A stretch of DNA of 64,000 bases from CAVYEM01 sp963767635 (GCA_963767635.1 CAVYEM010000003.1:380607-444606); one strand, 5' to 3'; numbered from the stretch's first letter, positions 26,763 through 38,732 are shown. Notes: a model not told the origin generated them from the letters alone. Program-made: numbers and translations.

Positions 26763-29212
26763 GCAGCTTGTCGGGTACGAAGACGCGCTTGCGGATCTCT
26801 TTGCCGTCCAGCTGCGCGTTGACCGCGCTTTGCTCCAAGGCCAGCTGCAGCGCCTGCGCTTCGCTCAAGCCGGGAGAAGTCTGCACGCGCGCGCGGATCT
26901 TTCCGTTGATCTGCACGACTAGCGTGATGCGGTCGACGGCCAGCGCACTGTCCTGCGGCTCCAGGTAGCGCTCCTCGTGCACGGACGTGGAATGACCCAA
27001 GCGTTCCCACAGTTCCTCCGCGATGTGCGGGGCAAACGGCGCCATCACGAGCGGCAGCGCATGCGTCGCGTACAGCACCACCGCGCTCTCCGGAGCTGTT
27101 TGCGCGAGCGCGGTCAATGCGTTCACGTACTCGTCGAGTTTGGCGATCGTCGCATTGTAGTGAAAGCGCCGCGAAAGCGTTTCCTCGACGGCAGATTTGG
27201 CCGCGACATGTACGGCGCGAAGCAGACTGCTTTTCGTGCTGTGAATCTGCCGGGGGAAGCTCTCGAATATCGACGCGGCGCGCGCGATCGGTCAGCGGTT
27301 CGCATGCGCGCCATACTCTGTTGATGAAGCGTACGCGGCCGCTGATGCCTTCTTCGGTCCAGTCGCTCGTATCTTCCGGGGGCGTAACGTACAGCAAGAA
27401 TAGCCGCATCGCGTCGACGCCGTTACGCTCGGCCGTGTGGTCGATGCCCACGACGTTGCCGCGCGACTTGCTCATTTTTTCGCCGTTGTAGAGCAGCATG
27501 CCCTGATGAAACAGCCGGGTAAAGGGTTCGTCCGACTCACCGGCCCAGCCGCGATCGTGGAAGAACTTGTAGAAAAAACGCGAGTAGAGCAAATGCAGCA
27601 CCGCGTGCTCCGCGCCGCCGATATACTGGTCGACGCTCATCCAATACGCGGCTTTTGAAGGATCCCACGGTGCGCGCGGGTTGTGCGGATCGAGATAGCG
27701 CAGATAATACCAGGATGATTCGAAGAAGGTATCCATCGTATCGCTCTCGCGCTTGGCCGGTCCGCCGCAGCGCGGGCAGGTCACGTTGATAAATGCCTCG
27801 TCGCGCGCCAGCGGCGAACCCTCTCCCGTGATCGGAACGTTCGCCGGCAGCACGACGGGGAGATCGTCGTCGGCCACCGCCACCTCACCACACTGCGGGC
27901 AATAGACGATTGGAATCGGCGTCCCCCAGTACCGTTGTCGCGACACCAGCCAATCTCTCAACCGGAAATGTATTTGACGTTCCGCCAGGCCCAGCGCCCC
28001 CAAACGATCCGTCATCGCTTTGCGCGCGCGCTCGCTCGACATGCCGGTGAAATCGCCGCTCGCAATGAGGCGCCCCTCTTCGACGTAGGCCTCCTGCATG
28101 GGCACCTGCAGCGAACCGTCGGGCGGACCCACGACTTGCGCGACCGGCAAGCCGTGCTTGCGCGCGAAATCGAAGTCGCGTGCGTCGTGCGCGGGCACTC
28201 CCATCACGGCGCCGGTACCATACTCGCCCAGCACATAATTCGTCACCCAAATCGGCACGCGCTCGTGCGAGAGCGGATTGATCGCATGCGCGCCGGTGAA
28301 GACGCCTTGTTTTTCCATCAGACTGGTGCGCTCCAGTTCCGATTTGGACTTTAAGCTGTCCGCGAATTCGAGCACCGTGGCCCTTTGCCGTTTGGTCACG
28401 ATCCGATCCAGGAGCGGATGTTCGGGCGCAATCGCCAGATACGTTGCTCCGAACAGCGTATCGATGCGCGTGGTAAAGACGGCGATGCGCTCCGTAGAGT
28501 TTTCGATGCCGAAGGAAAACTGCGTGCCTTCGCTGCGGCCGATCCAGTTGCGCTGCATCGTGCGCGTTCGGTCCGGCCATCCGTGCAGTTCGTCGAGATC
28601 CGTCAGCAGACGATCGGCGTATGCCGTGATTTTCAAGAACCACTGGGACAAATTACGGCGCTCCACCGCGTGTCCGCAGCGCCAGCAGTGACCGTCGATC
28701 ACTTGTTCGTTGGCCAGCACGGTACGATCGTTTGGGCACCAGTTTACCGGCGCTTCGCGTTTGTACGCTAAGCCAGCTTCGTACAGCCGCAAGAACAGCC
28801 ATTGGTTCCAGCGATAATACTCGGGATCGCACGTTGAAATTTCCCGGCTCCAATCGTAGCCGGTTCCCATGAGCCGAACTTGCCGCTGCATGTTGGCGAT
28901 GTTCTCGCGGGTCCACACATTGGGATCCGCGCCGCGTTGAATGGCGGCGTTTTCCGCCGGAAGACCGAAGGCGTCCCAACCCATCGGATGCATCACGTTA
29001 TAGCCGAGCATGCGCATCATGCGCGCCACCGCGTCGCCGAACGTGTAATTTTTCGCGTGTCCAACGTGCAGATCGCCGGACGGATACGGCAGCATAACGA
29101 GAACGTAATATTTCGTCCGGGTGGAATCTTCACGAGCGCGATAGATGCCGTCGCGTTCCCAGCGTTCTTGCCATTTGCGTTCGACGGATCGGTAGTCGTA
29201 GGTCTGCGCCAT
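26746..29212 (-). CDS. leuS: Leucyl-tRNA synthetase; one frame break
   Basis: This essential class I enzyme charges tRNA-Leu. It has about 821 residues. The HIGH motif reads HVGH in LPYPSGDLHVGHAKNYTFGD, the KMSKS motif is in YNGEKMSKSRGNVVG, the editing domain includes FTTRIDTLFGATYLAIAPEH, and zinc-ribbon-like pairs CPNDR/CWRCG and CPQCGEV/CPRCGG are present. The frame breaks near 27250. After it the other frame gives NALTALAQTAPESAVVLY, then the anticodon-binding domain and the C-terminal VVQINGKIRARV and KRVFVPDKLLNLVV. An essential gene cannot be broken in a living cell, so this break must be a sequence error. Confidence 0.95.
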
Positions 29213-29277
29213 AGCAAAAGCCTTATAGGAACATCGTCCGCTCTTTCCTGGGCCAGGATCGCGCGTGAAGGACCGGC

Positions 29278-29877
29278 ATGAATCGCATGCTGCTCTTGGC
29301 TGCTGCGGGCGCGGTCGTCGCGCTTGCTGTGTGGCGCCCCGCCGCGGGGCCTGCGCCGCTCCCGATTGGCGCGGCGCCTACGGCCGCGCCGCATCACGGG
29401 CGAGCAAAGCGCGCGTGGCGCAACGCGCCTGGAGTGGTCGTGTACGTCGCGGGCGCCGTCGTGCAGCCCGGTCTCTACACGCTGCCGGCGACGGCACGGG
29501 CGAACGACGCGGTGCTCCGCGCAAAGGGTTTACGCCCGGACGCGGACGCCGAGGCGGTGAATCTGGCGGAACATGTCACCGACGGCGAGGAGGTTCGCGT
29601 GCCGCGCGTGGGTGAGTCGACGCCGCGACCGTCCCGACGGCGTTCAACGCGCAAGCGGCGGGTCGTTGCATCGTATGTTGATATCAACCAAGCCAATGCG
29701 CAGGCATTGGCATCGCTTCCGGGCATCGGCGCCACGCTCGCCGAACGTATCGTTGAATATCGCCGCCTTAACGGCCCATTTGCGTCGCTCGACGAACTGG
29801 CAGACGTTGCGGGCATGTCGCAGCGGCGAATCGATGGAATTGCGCCATACCTGCGAGTGCATGATGCTTCCCCGTAA
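29278..29877 (+). CDS. comEA: ComEA-like DNA-binding competence protein
   Basis: This is a 199-residue membrane-anchored DNA receptor for natural transformation. An N-terminal membrane segment (MLLLAAAGAVVALAVW) is followed by a SLBB domain (VVVYVAGAVVQPGLYTLPAT, DGEEVRVPRVG). A basic linker precedes a helix-hairpin-helix domain (VDINQANAQALASLPGIGAT, ERIVEYRRLNGPFASLDELA). It binds incoming double-stranded DNA and passes it to ComEC. It is divergent from leuS and lies 9 bp before the acyl-CoA ligase gene. comEC is about 5 kb away on the other strand. Confidence 0.93.
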   Translation: MNRMLLLAAAGAVVALAVWRPAAGPAPLPIGAAPTAAPHHGRAKRAWRNAPGVVVYVAGAVVQPGLYTLPATARANDAVLRAKGLRPDADAEAVNLAEHVTDGEEVRVPRVGESTPRPSRRRSTRKRRVVASYVDINQANAQALASLPGIGATLAERIVEYRRLNGPFASLDELADVAGMSQRRIDGIAPYLRVHDASP

Positions 29878-29886
29878 AGAGCGAAC

Positions 29887-31708
29887 GTGCGGCAGGTGGA
29901 GAACGGCCTTCACCTCGATGCACCGCAAACGCTGCCTGCGCTGATTCGCGAATCGCTCGCGCGCGCCCGCGATGCGGTTTTGCTCGAGCGCGTGTCGGGA
30001 AACTGGACGCCGATTTCGAGCGATGGGCTTCTGGCGCGCGTTACCGACCTTGCGTGCGCGATCCGCGATGCGGGATTAGGCGCCGGCGATCGCGTTGCGC
30101 TCATTGCCTCCGATTGTATCGACTGGATCGTCGCCGATTTTGCCGTGCTGTTCGCCGGGTGCGTCGTCGTGCCGATTTTCCCAACACAGGCGCTGGATCA
30201 CGTCGGCTTCATTTTGCAGGACTCGCAATCAAGACTGATCTTCGTGGACACGCAAGCGGCGGCGGATCGCCTTGCGGCGCTGCCGTTCGAATTGCCGATG
30301 CGCGTGATCTTTGAGGCCAACGGCTCCGATTCGCTCGCCGCATTCGAAGCCCGCGGTGCCGGCGTGCACGCAAAGCATTCGGAGTGGCCCGCAGCATTCG
30401 AAGCGCAGCTGAACCCGAACGAGATGGCGGTGTTGATCTATACTTCAGGCACCACCGGCCAGCCCAAGGGCGTGATGCTCTCGCACCACAACCTCGGCTT
30501 TACCGCGCGCTCGTCGTTCGCGCATGCCTTTACCATCCTCACTCCAGGCAGCGACGTGCTTTCGGTGCTGCCGTTTTCCCACATCTACGAACACTGCATT
30601 TTGTACGGCTACCTGCTCGCCCGGGTGCGGCATCACATTTGCCATAACGTGGAAGAACTGCTCGCCGATCTACAGTCCGTCCGTCCGGTCGCGATGACGG
30701 CCGTGCCCCGCATCTTCGAGCGGATGCTCGCGGGCGTGACCGCGAAGGCGAAGTCGCACGGCGGTCTGCAGGCCAAACTTGTGCCATGGGCTTTGGCCAT
30801 CGGACGCGATTACGCGAGCGCAAAGACCCGCGGTGCGTCGCCCAGCCTCATGCTGCGGGCGAAGTTTCGCCTTGCGCATGCGCTCGTGCTCAAAAAACTG
30901 AGGCCGCGCATGGGATTGGACCGCGTGAAGTTTTTGGTCAGCGGATCGGCGCCGCTGCATTTCGACACCGCAATGACCATGCTGGCCGCAGACGTCGTCA
31001 TCATTGAAGGGTACGGCCCCACCGAATGCTCGCCGGTCGTAACCGTAAACACGTACGAGGACAACCACTACGGCACCGTGGGCAAGCCGATTCCCGGCGT
31101 AGATATCCGGCTCGCGCCCGACGGAGAAGTGCTCGCGCGCGGACCGAACGTCATGCTGGGCTACTACAAAAACGAAGCGGCGACGTCGGAAGCGATCGAG
31201 GACGGCTGGTATCACACCGGCGATGTCGGCTCGATCGATGCAGACGGCTTTTTGCGCATCACGGATCGCAAAAAGGAGCTCTTCAAAACCTCTGGAGGCA
31301 AGTTCGTCGCACCCTCTCGCGTGGAAGCCGCGATCAAACGGTCGGTGTATATCAATCAAGTGATGCTGGTCGGCGATTCGCGTCCCCATCCGGCTGCGCT
31401 GGTTTCACCGAATTGGGAACTGGTTCGCGCAGGAGCTGCGTATCGATGCAGCTGTTCCCGTGGAGGAGTTGGTGCATCGCGCCGATATCGTGGAATTTCT
31501 CACGCGGGAGGTGCGCGATCACACGCGCGATCTTGCAAAATTCGAGCAAGTGCGCCGCATCGCCGTGCTGCCGCGAGAGCTCACCGTCGAAGACGGGGAC
31601 CTCTCTCCGACCCTGAAAGTCAAGCGTCGCATCATCGAAGCGAAGTACGCGCGCGACATCGAGCGGCTTTACGCGGGCCAAGAGGTTCACGCGCCGATGC
31701 AGGCGTAG
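29887..31708 (+). CDS. Long-chain acyl-CoA synthetase (AMP-dependent ligase); one frame break
   Basis: This enzyme of about 607 residues activates fatty acids with ATP and CoA. Adenylation motifs are LIYTSGTTGQPKGVMLSHHN (A3), EGYGPTECSPVVTVN (A5) and DGWYHTGDVGSIDADGFLRI (A7), followed by ITDRKKELFKTSGGKFVAPS (A8). The frame breaks near 31430. The next frame supplies RIDAAVPVEELVHRADIVEF and LTPTLKVKR-like residues (LSPTLKVKRRIIEAKYA, A10 lysine), as in FadD15-type ligases, and ends at 31708. GTG start at 29887. It precedes a PadR regulator by 3 bp, which may control it. Confidence 0.9.
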
Positions 31709-31711
31709 GCG

Positions 31712-32089
31712 ATGCCGGCGGCCGTACCGCACCGCGTCGATGATGTTCTCAAAGGACCGATCAAGAGCAAGACGATCTTTCCAGCGTTGATTCTGCACAT
31801 GGTCAAAAACGCGCCGGACCACGGCTACGGCTTGATGCAGCGTATCGACGCGCTGTGCGGAGGCTTGGTCGCAGTCAATACCAACAAGATTTACCCGTTG
31901 CTTCGCCGCTTGGAAGAGCGCGGCTTCTTGACCGCCTCGTGGGATCATCCCACGAAGCGATCCCGCCGCGTCTATCACATCACGCAGGCGGGGGATGAAC
32001 GGCTGGAGCGCATCAAGCATACGATGCTGCCGTATTTGGATGCGATCGTCGACGCGGTGAGGGATTTAAAGGGCGAATTGTACCCTTAA
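31712..32089 (+). CDS. PadR-family transcriptional regulator
   Basis: This is a 125-residue winged-helix repressor. Typical segments are IFPALILHMVKNAPDHGYGL, IDALCGG, NTNKIYPLLRRLEERGFLTA and RRVYHITQAGDERLERIK (the wing and the following helix). PadR proteins usually sense phenolics or other small molecules and repress neighbouring transport or detoxification genes. It lies 3 bp after the acyl-CoA ligase and 38 bp before the first S10-like peptidase, so either could be its target. No operator palindrome was recognised. Confidence 0.9.
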   Translation: MPAAVPHRVDDVLKGPIKSKTIFPALILHMVKNAPDHGYGLMQRIDALCGGLVAVNTNKIYPLLRRLEERGFLTASWDHPTKRSRRVYHITQAGDERLERIKHTMLPYLDAIVDAVRDLKGELYP

Positions 32090-32127
32090 CAGGCAGGGTC
32101 CGCTTGCGGCTCGCGCAATAACGCTGC

Positions 32128-33664
32128 ATGGACGTCAAGAACGTATTGGCGCTGCTGTGTTTCAGCGCGCTTTTAGGCGCTGCTCCGGCGTCGCCGTCGC
32201 CGTCTCCCTCGCCGGCCTCGCAAGGCACTCCAGCGGAGCAAACGCCGGACGCGGTGACGCAGCATACCGTCACCATCGGCGGCACAGCCTACGCGTACAC
32301 GGCGCGCGCCGGCACGCTTACACTCACGAACGACAAGGCACAGCCGACGGCGCGAGTATTCTACACCGCGTACACGCTCGACGGCGCAAACACGAACCGG
32401 CCGCTAACGTTTCTTTACAACGGCGGCCCGGGAAGCTCGACGATGTGGCTGCGCATGGGATCGTTCGGGCCTGTCCGCGTCGTGGCCGCCAACGGTCGCC
32501 CGTCGGGCCCGCCGCCGTATCAAATTGGAGAGAATCCCAACAGTTTGCTCGACAAGAGCGATCTCGTCTTTATCGATATGCCCGACAGCGGATTCGGGCG
32601 CATCATCGGCGCCGGCAAGGAAAAAGACTTCTTCGGCGTGGATCAGGACGTCGCGGCCTTCGGGCAATTCATCGAACGATACATCACCAAGTTCCATCGC
32701 TGGAATTCTCCCAAGTTCATCTTCGGAGAAAGTTATGGAACGACGCGATCGGCGGCGCTGTCTTCGTATTTGCTCGACCACGGCATTGCTTTGAACGGCG
32801 TCGTGCTGCTCTCGTCGATCCTGAACTTCGGCTTGGACTACGCGAACGGAGCGCCCAATGCCGGCGGAGACTGGGCTTACGTACTGAATTTGCCCACGGA
32901 AGCGGCGACGGCGTGGTATCACGATAAGGTTGCCAACAAGCCGGCCGATTTGACCGTGTTTCTGGCCGGCGTCGAGCATTTCGCGACGACGCAATATCTT
33001 GACGCGCTCTACAAAGGGCACCGCCTTGGCGCCGGCGAGCGGCGAGAACGTCGCGCGCCAATTGGCGGCATATTTGGGCATCCCGGTGAACTATGTGCTC
33101 GAATCCGATCTGCGCGTGCCCTACGATCGCTATCAACGCGAGTTGCTGCGTGCACAAAATCTCGTTTTCGGACGGCTCGATTCCCGGTATACGACCTACG
33201 GCCTGGAGCCCGCCTCGAACGAAGGGCCGCCGTGGGACCCCACCGATGCTTCGATCGATGCGCCGTACACGACGGCCATCAACGCGTATTTGAGGGACGA
33301 CCTCAAGTACGACACGCCGCTGCGCTATCGTGCCAACATCTACGGCATCATTTACGGCAACGGCAACTCGTGGGACTTCTCGCACGATCGACGGCAGCCC
33401 ACCAACGTCGCGCCCGATCTCGCCCGCGCGATGACGCAAAACCCGTCTCTGCAAGTCTATTCGGCGAACGGCTACTACGATTTCGCGACGCCGTTCTTTG
33501 CGACGGTCTACACGCTGCAGCATTTGGACGTCGCGCCGGCGCTCCAGAAGAACATTACCTTCGGCTTTTATCAGTCAGGACACATGGTGTACCTCAACGA
33601 TTCCGCGCTTGCGCAGTTCAAATCCGACCTCGCGCGCTGGTATGACCGCGCCTTGGGGCGTTAA
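32128..33664 (+). CDS. Secreted S10-type serine carboxypeptidase-like protein 1; one frame break
   Basis: This is an exported peptidase of about 511 residues. It has a signal peptide (VKNVLALLCFSALLGAA), a Ser/Pro linker, then the S10 fold: FLYNGGPGSSTMWLRMGSFG (oxyanion hole), FIFGESYGTTRSAAL (nucleophile Ser), NGYYDFATPFFAT (Asp) and FYQSGHMVYLN (His). The triad is complete. The frame breaks near 33025; the second frame continues with GENVARQLAAYLGIPVNYVL. It is paralogous to the next gene over its whole length. Bacterial members are poorly studied; a C-terminal exopeptidase role outside the cytoplasm is likely. Confidence 0.88.
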
Positions 33665-33677
33665 AGGAGTGGCCAGA

Positions 33678-35198
33678 ATGATGCAGGCAAAACGCACGTT
33701 CGCGCTCGCGTTCTCAGCGGTGCTGATTGCCGCCACGCCGGCGCACAAAACGCCCAAGCCGTATATCCCGCCGGCTACTCCCGACGCAATCTCGCACCAC
33801 GTGAACCGCGTGAGCGGTCAATCCATCGCCTACACTGCTCGCGCCGGAACGATCACGCTGCGCAACGACAAGGACCAGATCACGGCGCGCATGTTCTACG
33901 TTGCCTACACGAAGGACGGCGCAAACCACGCCACTCGCCCCATCACGTTTTTCTACAACGGCGGTCCGGGAAGTTCTACGGTTTGGCTGCGGATGGCTTC
34001 ATTCGGCCCGGTGCGCGTGCAGCTCGTCAACGGGCGCGCGACCCCTCCGGCGCCGTACGCGCTGGTCGACAACCATGACAGCCTCCTCGATAAGACGGAT
34101 GAAGTGTTCGTCGACGCTCCCAACACCGGCTACAGCCGCGTCTTGGGATACGGCAAGCCGGCGGACTTCATGGGCATCGACCAAGACGGACGCGCCTTCA
34201 CGCAGTTCATTCAGCGTTACCTGAGCCAATTCGCGCGCTGGAATTCACCCAAGTTCCTGTTCGGCGAAAGTTACGGGACCACGCGCGATGCCGTGCTCGT
34301 GAACATGCTGCAAGACGCGAACGTCCAAATCAACGGCGTCGTTTTTCTCTCCTCGGTGCTGAACTTCGGCTTGACCGGTCTGGGCGGGTTTACGCCCATC
34401 GGCGGCGGCGACTGGGCTTACGTTCTCTATCTACCGACCGAAGCTGCGACGGCGTGGTATCACCACAAGTCCTCCGTCAGAGCGGCGAATCTGCAGAGCT
34501 TTCTGCGCGGCGTGCAAGATTTTGCCGGTACGGAGTATCTTCACGCGCTGGAGCAGGGCGACCAACTGAGCCCGCAGGAGCGCGATAACGTCGTGCGCAC
34601 CATGCACGCGTACCTCGGTGTGTCGGAGTCGTACATCCGCGATTCGCACTTGCGAATCCCGTATTACGCTTTTACGAAGGAACTGTTGCGCGATCGCGAT
34701 ATCGTGCTGGGCCGGTACGATTCCCGTTATGCCACGTTCGGCGTCGACCGCATGGCGGATACGCCCGACTGGGATCCTTCCGACGTCGGGATGAACAGTG
34801 CCGTCGTCTCGACGTGGTCGCAGTACGTTCGCGCACAGCTGCACTACGAGACCAATCTGCAGTACCGGCCCACGGCATACGGCGGTTTGCTGGGCGCGCC
34901 GTGGGACATGCACCACAATGGCCAAGACCCGCCCGCCAACGTTGTGCCGGACATTGCGGCCGCGATGTCGCAGAACCCGCATCTGCGGGTCTTTTCCGGA
35001 AACGGCTATTACGACTTTGCAACGCCGTATTTCGCCACGTACTACACTTTCGAACACATGGACATCGCGCAGCCGCTCGAAAAGAACATCACGTTCGGCT
35101 TTTACGAATCCGGGCACATGGTCTATCTCAATCCGACCGCCAGGGTGCGCTTCAAGGGCGATCTCGATCGCTGGTACGATCGTACGCTTCACCGCTAA
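33678..35198 (+). CDS. Secreted S10-type serine carboxypeptidase-like protein 2
   Basis: This is the intact paralogue of the previous gene, 506 residues. It has a signal peptide (MMQAKRTFALAFSAVLIAATPA) and the complete triad in FLFGESYGTTRDAVL, NGYYDFATPYFATYY and FYESGHMVYLN, with the oxyanion segment FFYNGGPGSSTVWLRMASFG. The ATG at 33678 has AAAGGAG about 8 nt upstream. Only 13 bp separate the two paralogues, so they are a tandem duplication expressed together. The sequence difference across the body shows that the duplication is old. It ends 6 bp from the stop of the convergent sortilin-like gene. Confidence 0.9.
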   Translation: MMQAKRTFALAFSAVLIAATPAHKTPKPYIPPATPDAISHHVNRVSGQSIAYTARAGTITLRNDKDQITARMFYVAYTKDGANHATRPITFFYNGGPGSSTVWLRMASFGPVRVQLVNGRATPPAPYALVDNHDSLLDKTDEVFVDAPNTGYSRVLGYGKPADFMGIDQDGRAFTQFIQRYLSQFARWNSPKFLFGESYGTTRDAVLVNMLQDANVQINGVVFLSSVLNFGLTGLGGFTPIGGGDWAYVLYLPTEAATAWYHHKSSVRAANLQSFLRGVQDFAGTEYLHALEQGDQLSPQERDNVVRTMHAYLGVSESYIRDSHLRIPYYAFTKELLRDRDIVLGRYDSRYATFGVDRMADTPDWDPSDVGMNSAVVSTWSQYVRAQLHYETNLQYRPTAYGGLLGAPWDMHHNGQDPPANVVPDIAAAMSQNPHLRVFSGNGYYDFATPYFATYYTFEHMDIAQPLEKNITFGFYESGHMVYLNPTARVRFKGDLDRWYDRTLHR

Positions 35199-35204
35199 CT
35201 GGTT

Positions 35205-38187
35205 TTACTTCACGGTGTTGACTTCGGCGAGAGCGCGCCCCGCTTTGGCTTTGAGCAACGCAAAAGCGGTGTATTGATCGGGCGTAGGCCGTACGTCGGC
35301 GCTTTCGACGCCCTGCAGCAGATTTTGCAACGCATCGCCGAGGTAGCGCAGGCTGCCGAAATCCTGGGCGGGCTTGCCGACCGAATCGTCTTGAGACGTC
35401 GGCGGCGCTTCGCCGATGACGCGCCGCAGCTGCGGGTGCGTTTTGAGCAATGCCTTGGCGCGTTTTAGGGCGGCGGTAACGCTGGTGACCTGTGCGTCGA
35501 TACCTTGCGCAAGCTCGAATTGCGCGCGCAAATCGGCATCGCTCGCGGGATACGTCGGATCTCGCCGCAGTACGAGCGGCTGTGAGTACGTACGTCCGCT
35601 CACGTTCATGCGGATCGTGTAGCGCCCCGGGGGCGCCAGGACGTGATTGGCATATTCGAAGTTCCAGACGAACCTGTGCGCACCGGCCGCGTCCGACGGC
35701 GGCTGCGCCGGAACGACCCAAAATGCCGGAATGTCGAGCGCGCGCGCGTTTACCGCCTGCGGTTTATCCGAAGAGGACCAGCGCCGAACTACTCGGCCGG
35801 AGCCGTCGATCACTTCGAGCACCAGCGGTGTGGTTGCGCTGCGGATGTAATAGTCCAAAATCGCGCCCGTCGGCGGATTGGGCATCGCCGTCTCGTCGAG
35901 CGGCACCGGCGTTCCTTGATCTGAACCGGGGCGCGTGCGATAGGCCACTGCCGGCGCGAACAGATGCGCGCTGCTGCGCGCTACCGGCTCGGTGATCTGC
36001 CGCAGCGGCGAAGCGTCGTCCAATATCCAGATCCCGCGACCGTGCGTGGCTAAAATGACGTCGGTTCCGTTGAAGACGATGTCGCGCATGGACGCGGCCG
36101 GCAGGTTCAGCTGCAGCAGCTGCCAGCGCGCTCCGTCATCAAACGAGACGTAGACGCGGCGCTCCGTTCCGGCATAGAGCAGTCCACGGCGTATCGGATC
36201 TTCGCGAACGACGTTGACGGACTCGTCCGCGGGAATGCCTGCGGTGATGAGCGACCAGTGCCTTCCGCCGTCGCGCGTTCTGTAGATGTATGGATGATTG
36301 TCGTCCAGGCGATGGCGATCCACCGCCGCATACGCGCTCTGCGCGTCGAAGTGTGAGGCTTCGATGATGCCGACTTTGCTCCACGGACCCAGCTGCGGCG
36401 GCGTTACGTTCTCCCAATGCGCGCAATTATCGCGCGTGACCCAAATCAGTCCGTCGTCCGTTCCCGCCCAAATTTGCCCCGCGCGAACGGGCGAAGGCGC
36501 GATCCAGTAGACCACCCCTCTGCGCGCCAGGCCGGTGCTGTCTGCGATGGTGGCCGGATCGAGGGCCGGAGGAATCGCCACGCCGTCGCGCGTCAGATCG
36601 GGGCTCACGATCTCCCAGCCTTTGGCCGCCGTTCTGCGTGCGAAAGATGCGCTGATGGCTCATGTAGAGCACGCGCGGATTCTGCGGCGACGCGACGATC
36701 GGCAACGTCCACGTGCTGCGCCAGACGGTATCCGGATATTTAATCGTGGGATCGATCGACATCTCCCAATTCGTGTCGATGTTTTCGTAGGACGGCGGAT
36801 TGCCGTATAGATGCGCCGGATGCAGCGCATCCGTCGCAATGGTGCCGCTTTCGCCGCCGACGTCGATCGGCTTCCAATCCAGCATTGAAATGCGGCTGTG
36901 AATGCTGCGGCTGGGAACGGCTACGGCCCCCGAATCCTGCTGCGCGCCGTAGACCCAGTACGGAAAGCGGTGGTCCGTGACGACGTGATAGAGCTGCGCG
37001 GTCGGCTGATTGAACCAGGAGCTCCACGTTTTTGCCCCGTCGACGCTAACCACGACGCCCTGATCTCCGCCCAAAACCATGCGATTCGGATCGTTGGGGT
37101 CGATCCAGAGCGCATGGTAGTCGTCGCCGCCGGGAGATCCTTTGATGGCGGTAAAGGATTTGCCGCCGTCGGTCGATCGGTAGGTCGACGTATTCATGAC
37201 GTACACTTCGTCCGGATTTTTCGGGTCGGCCGTGATTTGTCCGAAATACCAGCCGCGTTTCCAAATGCGCGCCTCGTTGTCGGTGTGCGTCCACGTCGCG
37301 CCGCCGTCGTCCGAACGGTAGACGCCGCCGGTTTTGAGATCGTTGGTGTCGACTATCGTGTAGATACGGTTGTGGTTTGCCGGAGAAATGGCGATGCCGA
37401 TGTGCCCGAGCGCAGTTTTCCCCGCAGAAGGAAAACCGTTTCCCGCGATTCGGTTCCACGTCGTTCCGGCGTCAATACTTTTATAGAGTCCGCTGCCGGG
37501 ACCATTGCTCGGAGGATAGACGTTCCACGGAGGGCGGCGCGTCTGCCAGAGCGAGGCAAAGACGACGTTTGAATTCTCCGGATCGATCGCCAGGTCGATC
37601 GCGCCGGTGTTCTCGTCTTTGTAAAGAACTTTACTCCAGGTGCGTCCGCCGTCGGTCGATTTAAAGACGCCGCGCTGCGTATTTGAGCCGTACTGATGAC
37701 CAAGCGCCGCGACGTACACGACGTTGCTGTTTTTTGGATCGACGACGATGCGGCCAATCTGACGCGTATCGTCGAGTCCGATGTGCGCCCACGTTTTGCC
37801 GCCGTCCATCGATTTGTACACGCCGTCACCGTGCTGAACGTCAGAGCGCATGTCGGCCTCGCCGGTGCCTGCGTACAGCACATTCGCATCCGGTGCAACC
37901 GCGATGGCACCGATCGACGCGACGGGAAGCGCATCGCTGATCGGAAACCACGTGCGGCCCGCGTTGTCCGTTTCCCATACGCCCCCGCCGACTGCACCGA
38001 AGTAAAACTTCTCCGGCTGACCCGGCACGCCGCTGACGGTGATCGCGCGGCCGCCGCGGATCGGTCCGATGTTGCGCCACTGCAAACTCCCAAAGAGCGC
38101 CGCGTCATACGTTTGCGCGGGCGCCGGCAGCGCACTCCAGGGGGCGGTGAAAAAAGCCGTTAAAAACAAAGCCAGAAAGCGTCGCAT
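35205..38187 (-). CDS. Secreted sortilin/BNR beta-propeller protein 2; one frame break
   Basis: This is a second large exported propeller protein, about 994 residues, related to the one at 16325-19418. It has a signal peptide (MRRFLALFLTAFFTAPWSAL, start 38187), then LQWRNIGPIRGGRAITVSG. Asp-box repeats include STDGGRTWSKV, SDDGGATWTHT, STDGGKSFTAI and SVDGAKTWSSW. The C-terminal part has a NSGRTYSQPLVLRRD-like sheet (VSGRTYSQPLVLRRDP) and helices. The frame breaks near 36600 and continues in the other frame as MSPDLTRDGVAIPPALD. Function unknown; placement beside two secreted peptidases hints at protein processing outside the cytoplasm. Confidence 0.85.
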
Positions 38188-38246
38188 GGCGGGCGTTTCC
38201 CGAGAACGCTTGACGTACCCTCGTCGCCTTGACCGTCGTAGTCGCG

Positions 38247-38657
38247 CTAGAAGAACTCGTTGAGGAACGCCGCCGCTTCGTCCGAGATACCGGCGATCTT
38301 GTTCGTTGCCTGACGATAGAATTTGAAATTCAGCTCGGTTGCGGGTTGACCATCGTTCCAGTCCGTGAAATCTTTGAGTTCGCTCCGGCCAATCGGCCGC
38401 TTTGCAAGCGCAGTTGGTCTGATGGTGAGGCTCACGCGCGGTGTTTGGCGAGCGATGCCGCGCTTCTTCGCGATGCCTTCGGCGCAAGTGACAATGCCGC
38501 GCGCGACGAGGCCTAGGCCGCCCTCGTTCTCGCTCGCGAACACGAAGATCGTCTGGCCTTCGGCGATATGCTTGCCACCATACATGGTCTTTTGCGCAGT
38601 GAACTTGAACGTGTTCGCCCGAGGATCGCAAACCTCGGCTTTGATCGCGAATGCCAT
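38247..38657 (-). CDS. Conserved small protein of unknown function
   Basis: This is a 136-residue protein without signal peptide or membrane segment. It contains ANTFKFTAQKTMYGGKHIAE, GQTIFVFASENEGGLGLVAR and ELNFKFYRQATNKIAGISDE. I recall near-identical blocks in uncharacterised proteobacterial proteins. The strand pattern could be a PUA/EVE-like fold, which binds modified bases or RNA, but this is a guess. It lies between the sortilin-like gene and the TPP enzyme, on the same strand as both, with gaps of 59 and 75 bp. Confidence 0.65.
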   Translation of the reverse strand: MAFAIKAEVCDPRANTFKFTAQKTMYGGKHIAEGQTIFVFASENEGGLGLVARGIVTCAEGIAKKRGIARQTPRVSLTIRPTALAKRPIGRSELKDFTDWNDGQPATELNFKFYRQATNKIAGISDEAAAFLNEFF

Positions 38658-38732
38658 GCTTATCCTCCGTTACCGGAGCGGTTTACCAAAATCCGCAACG
38701 GCCTCCAGCCGCGTCGCGGCGCGCGGCATGGC

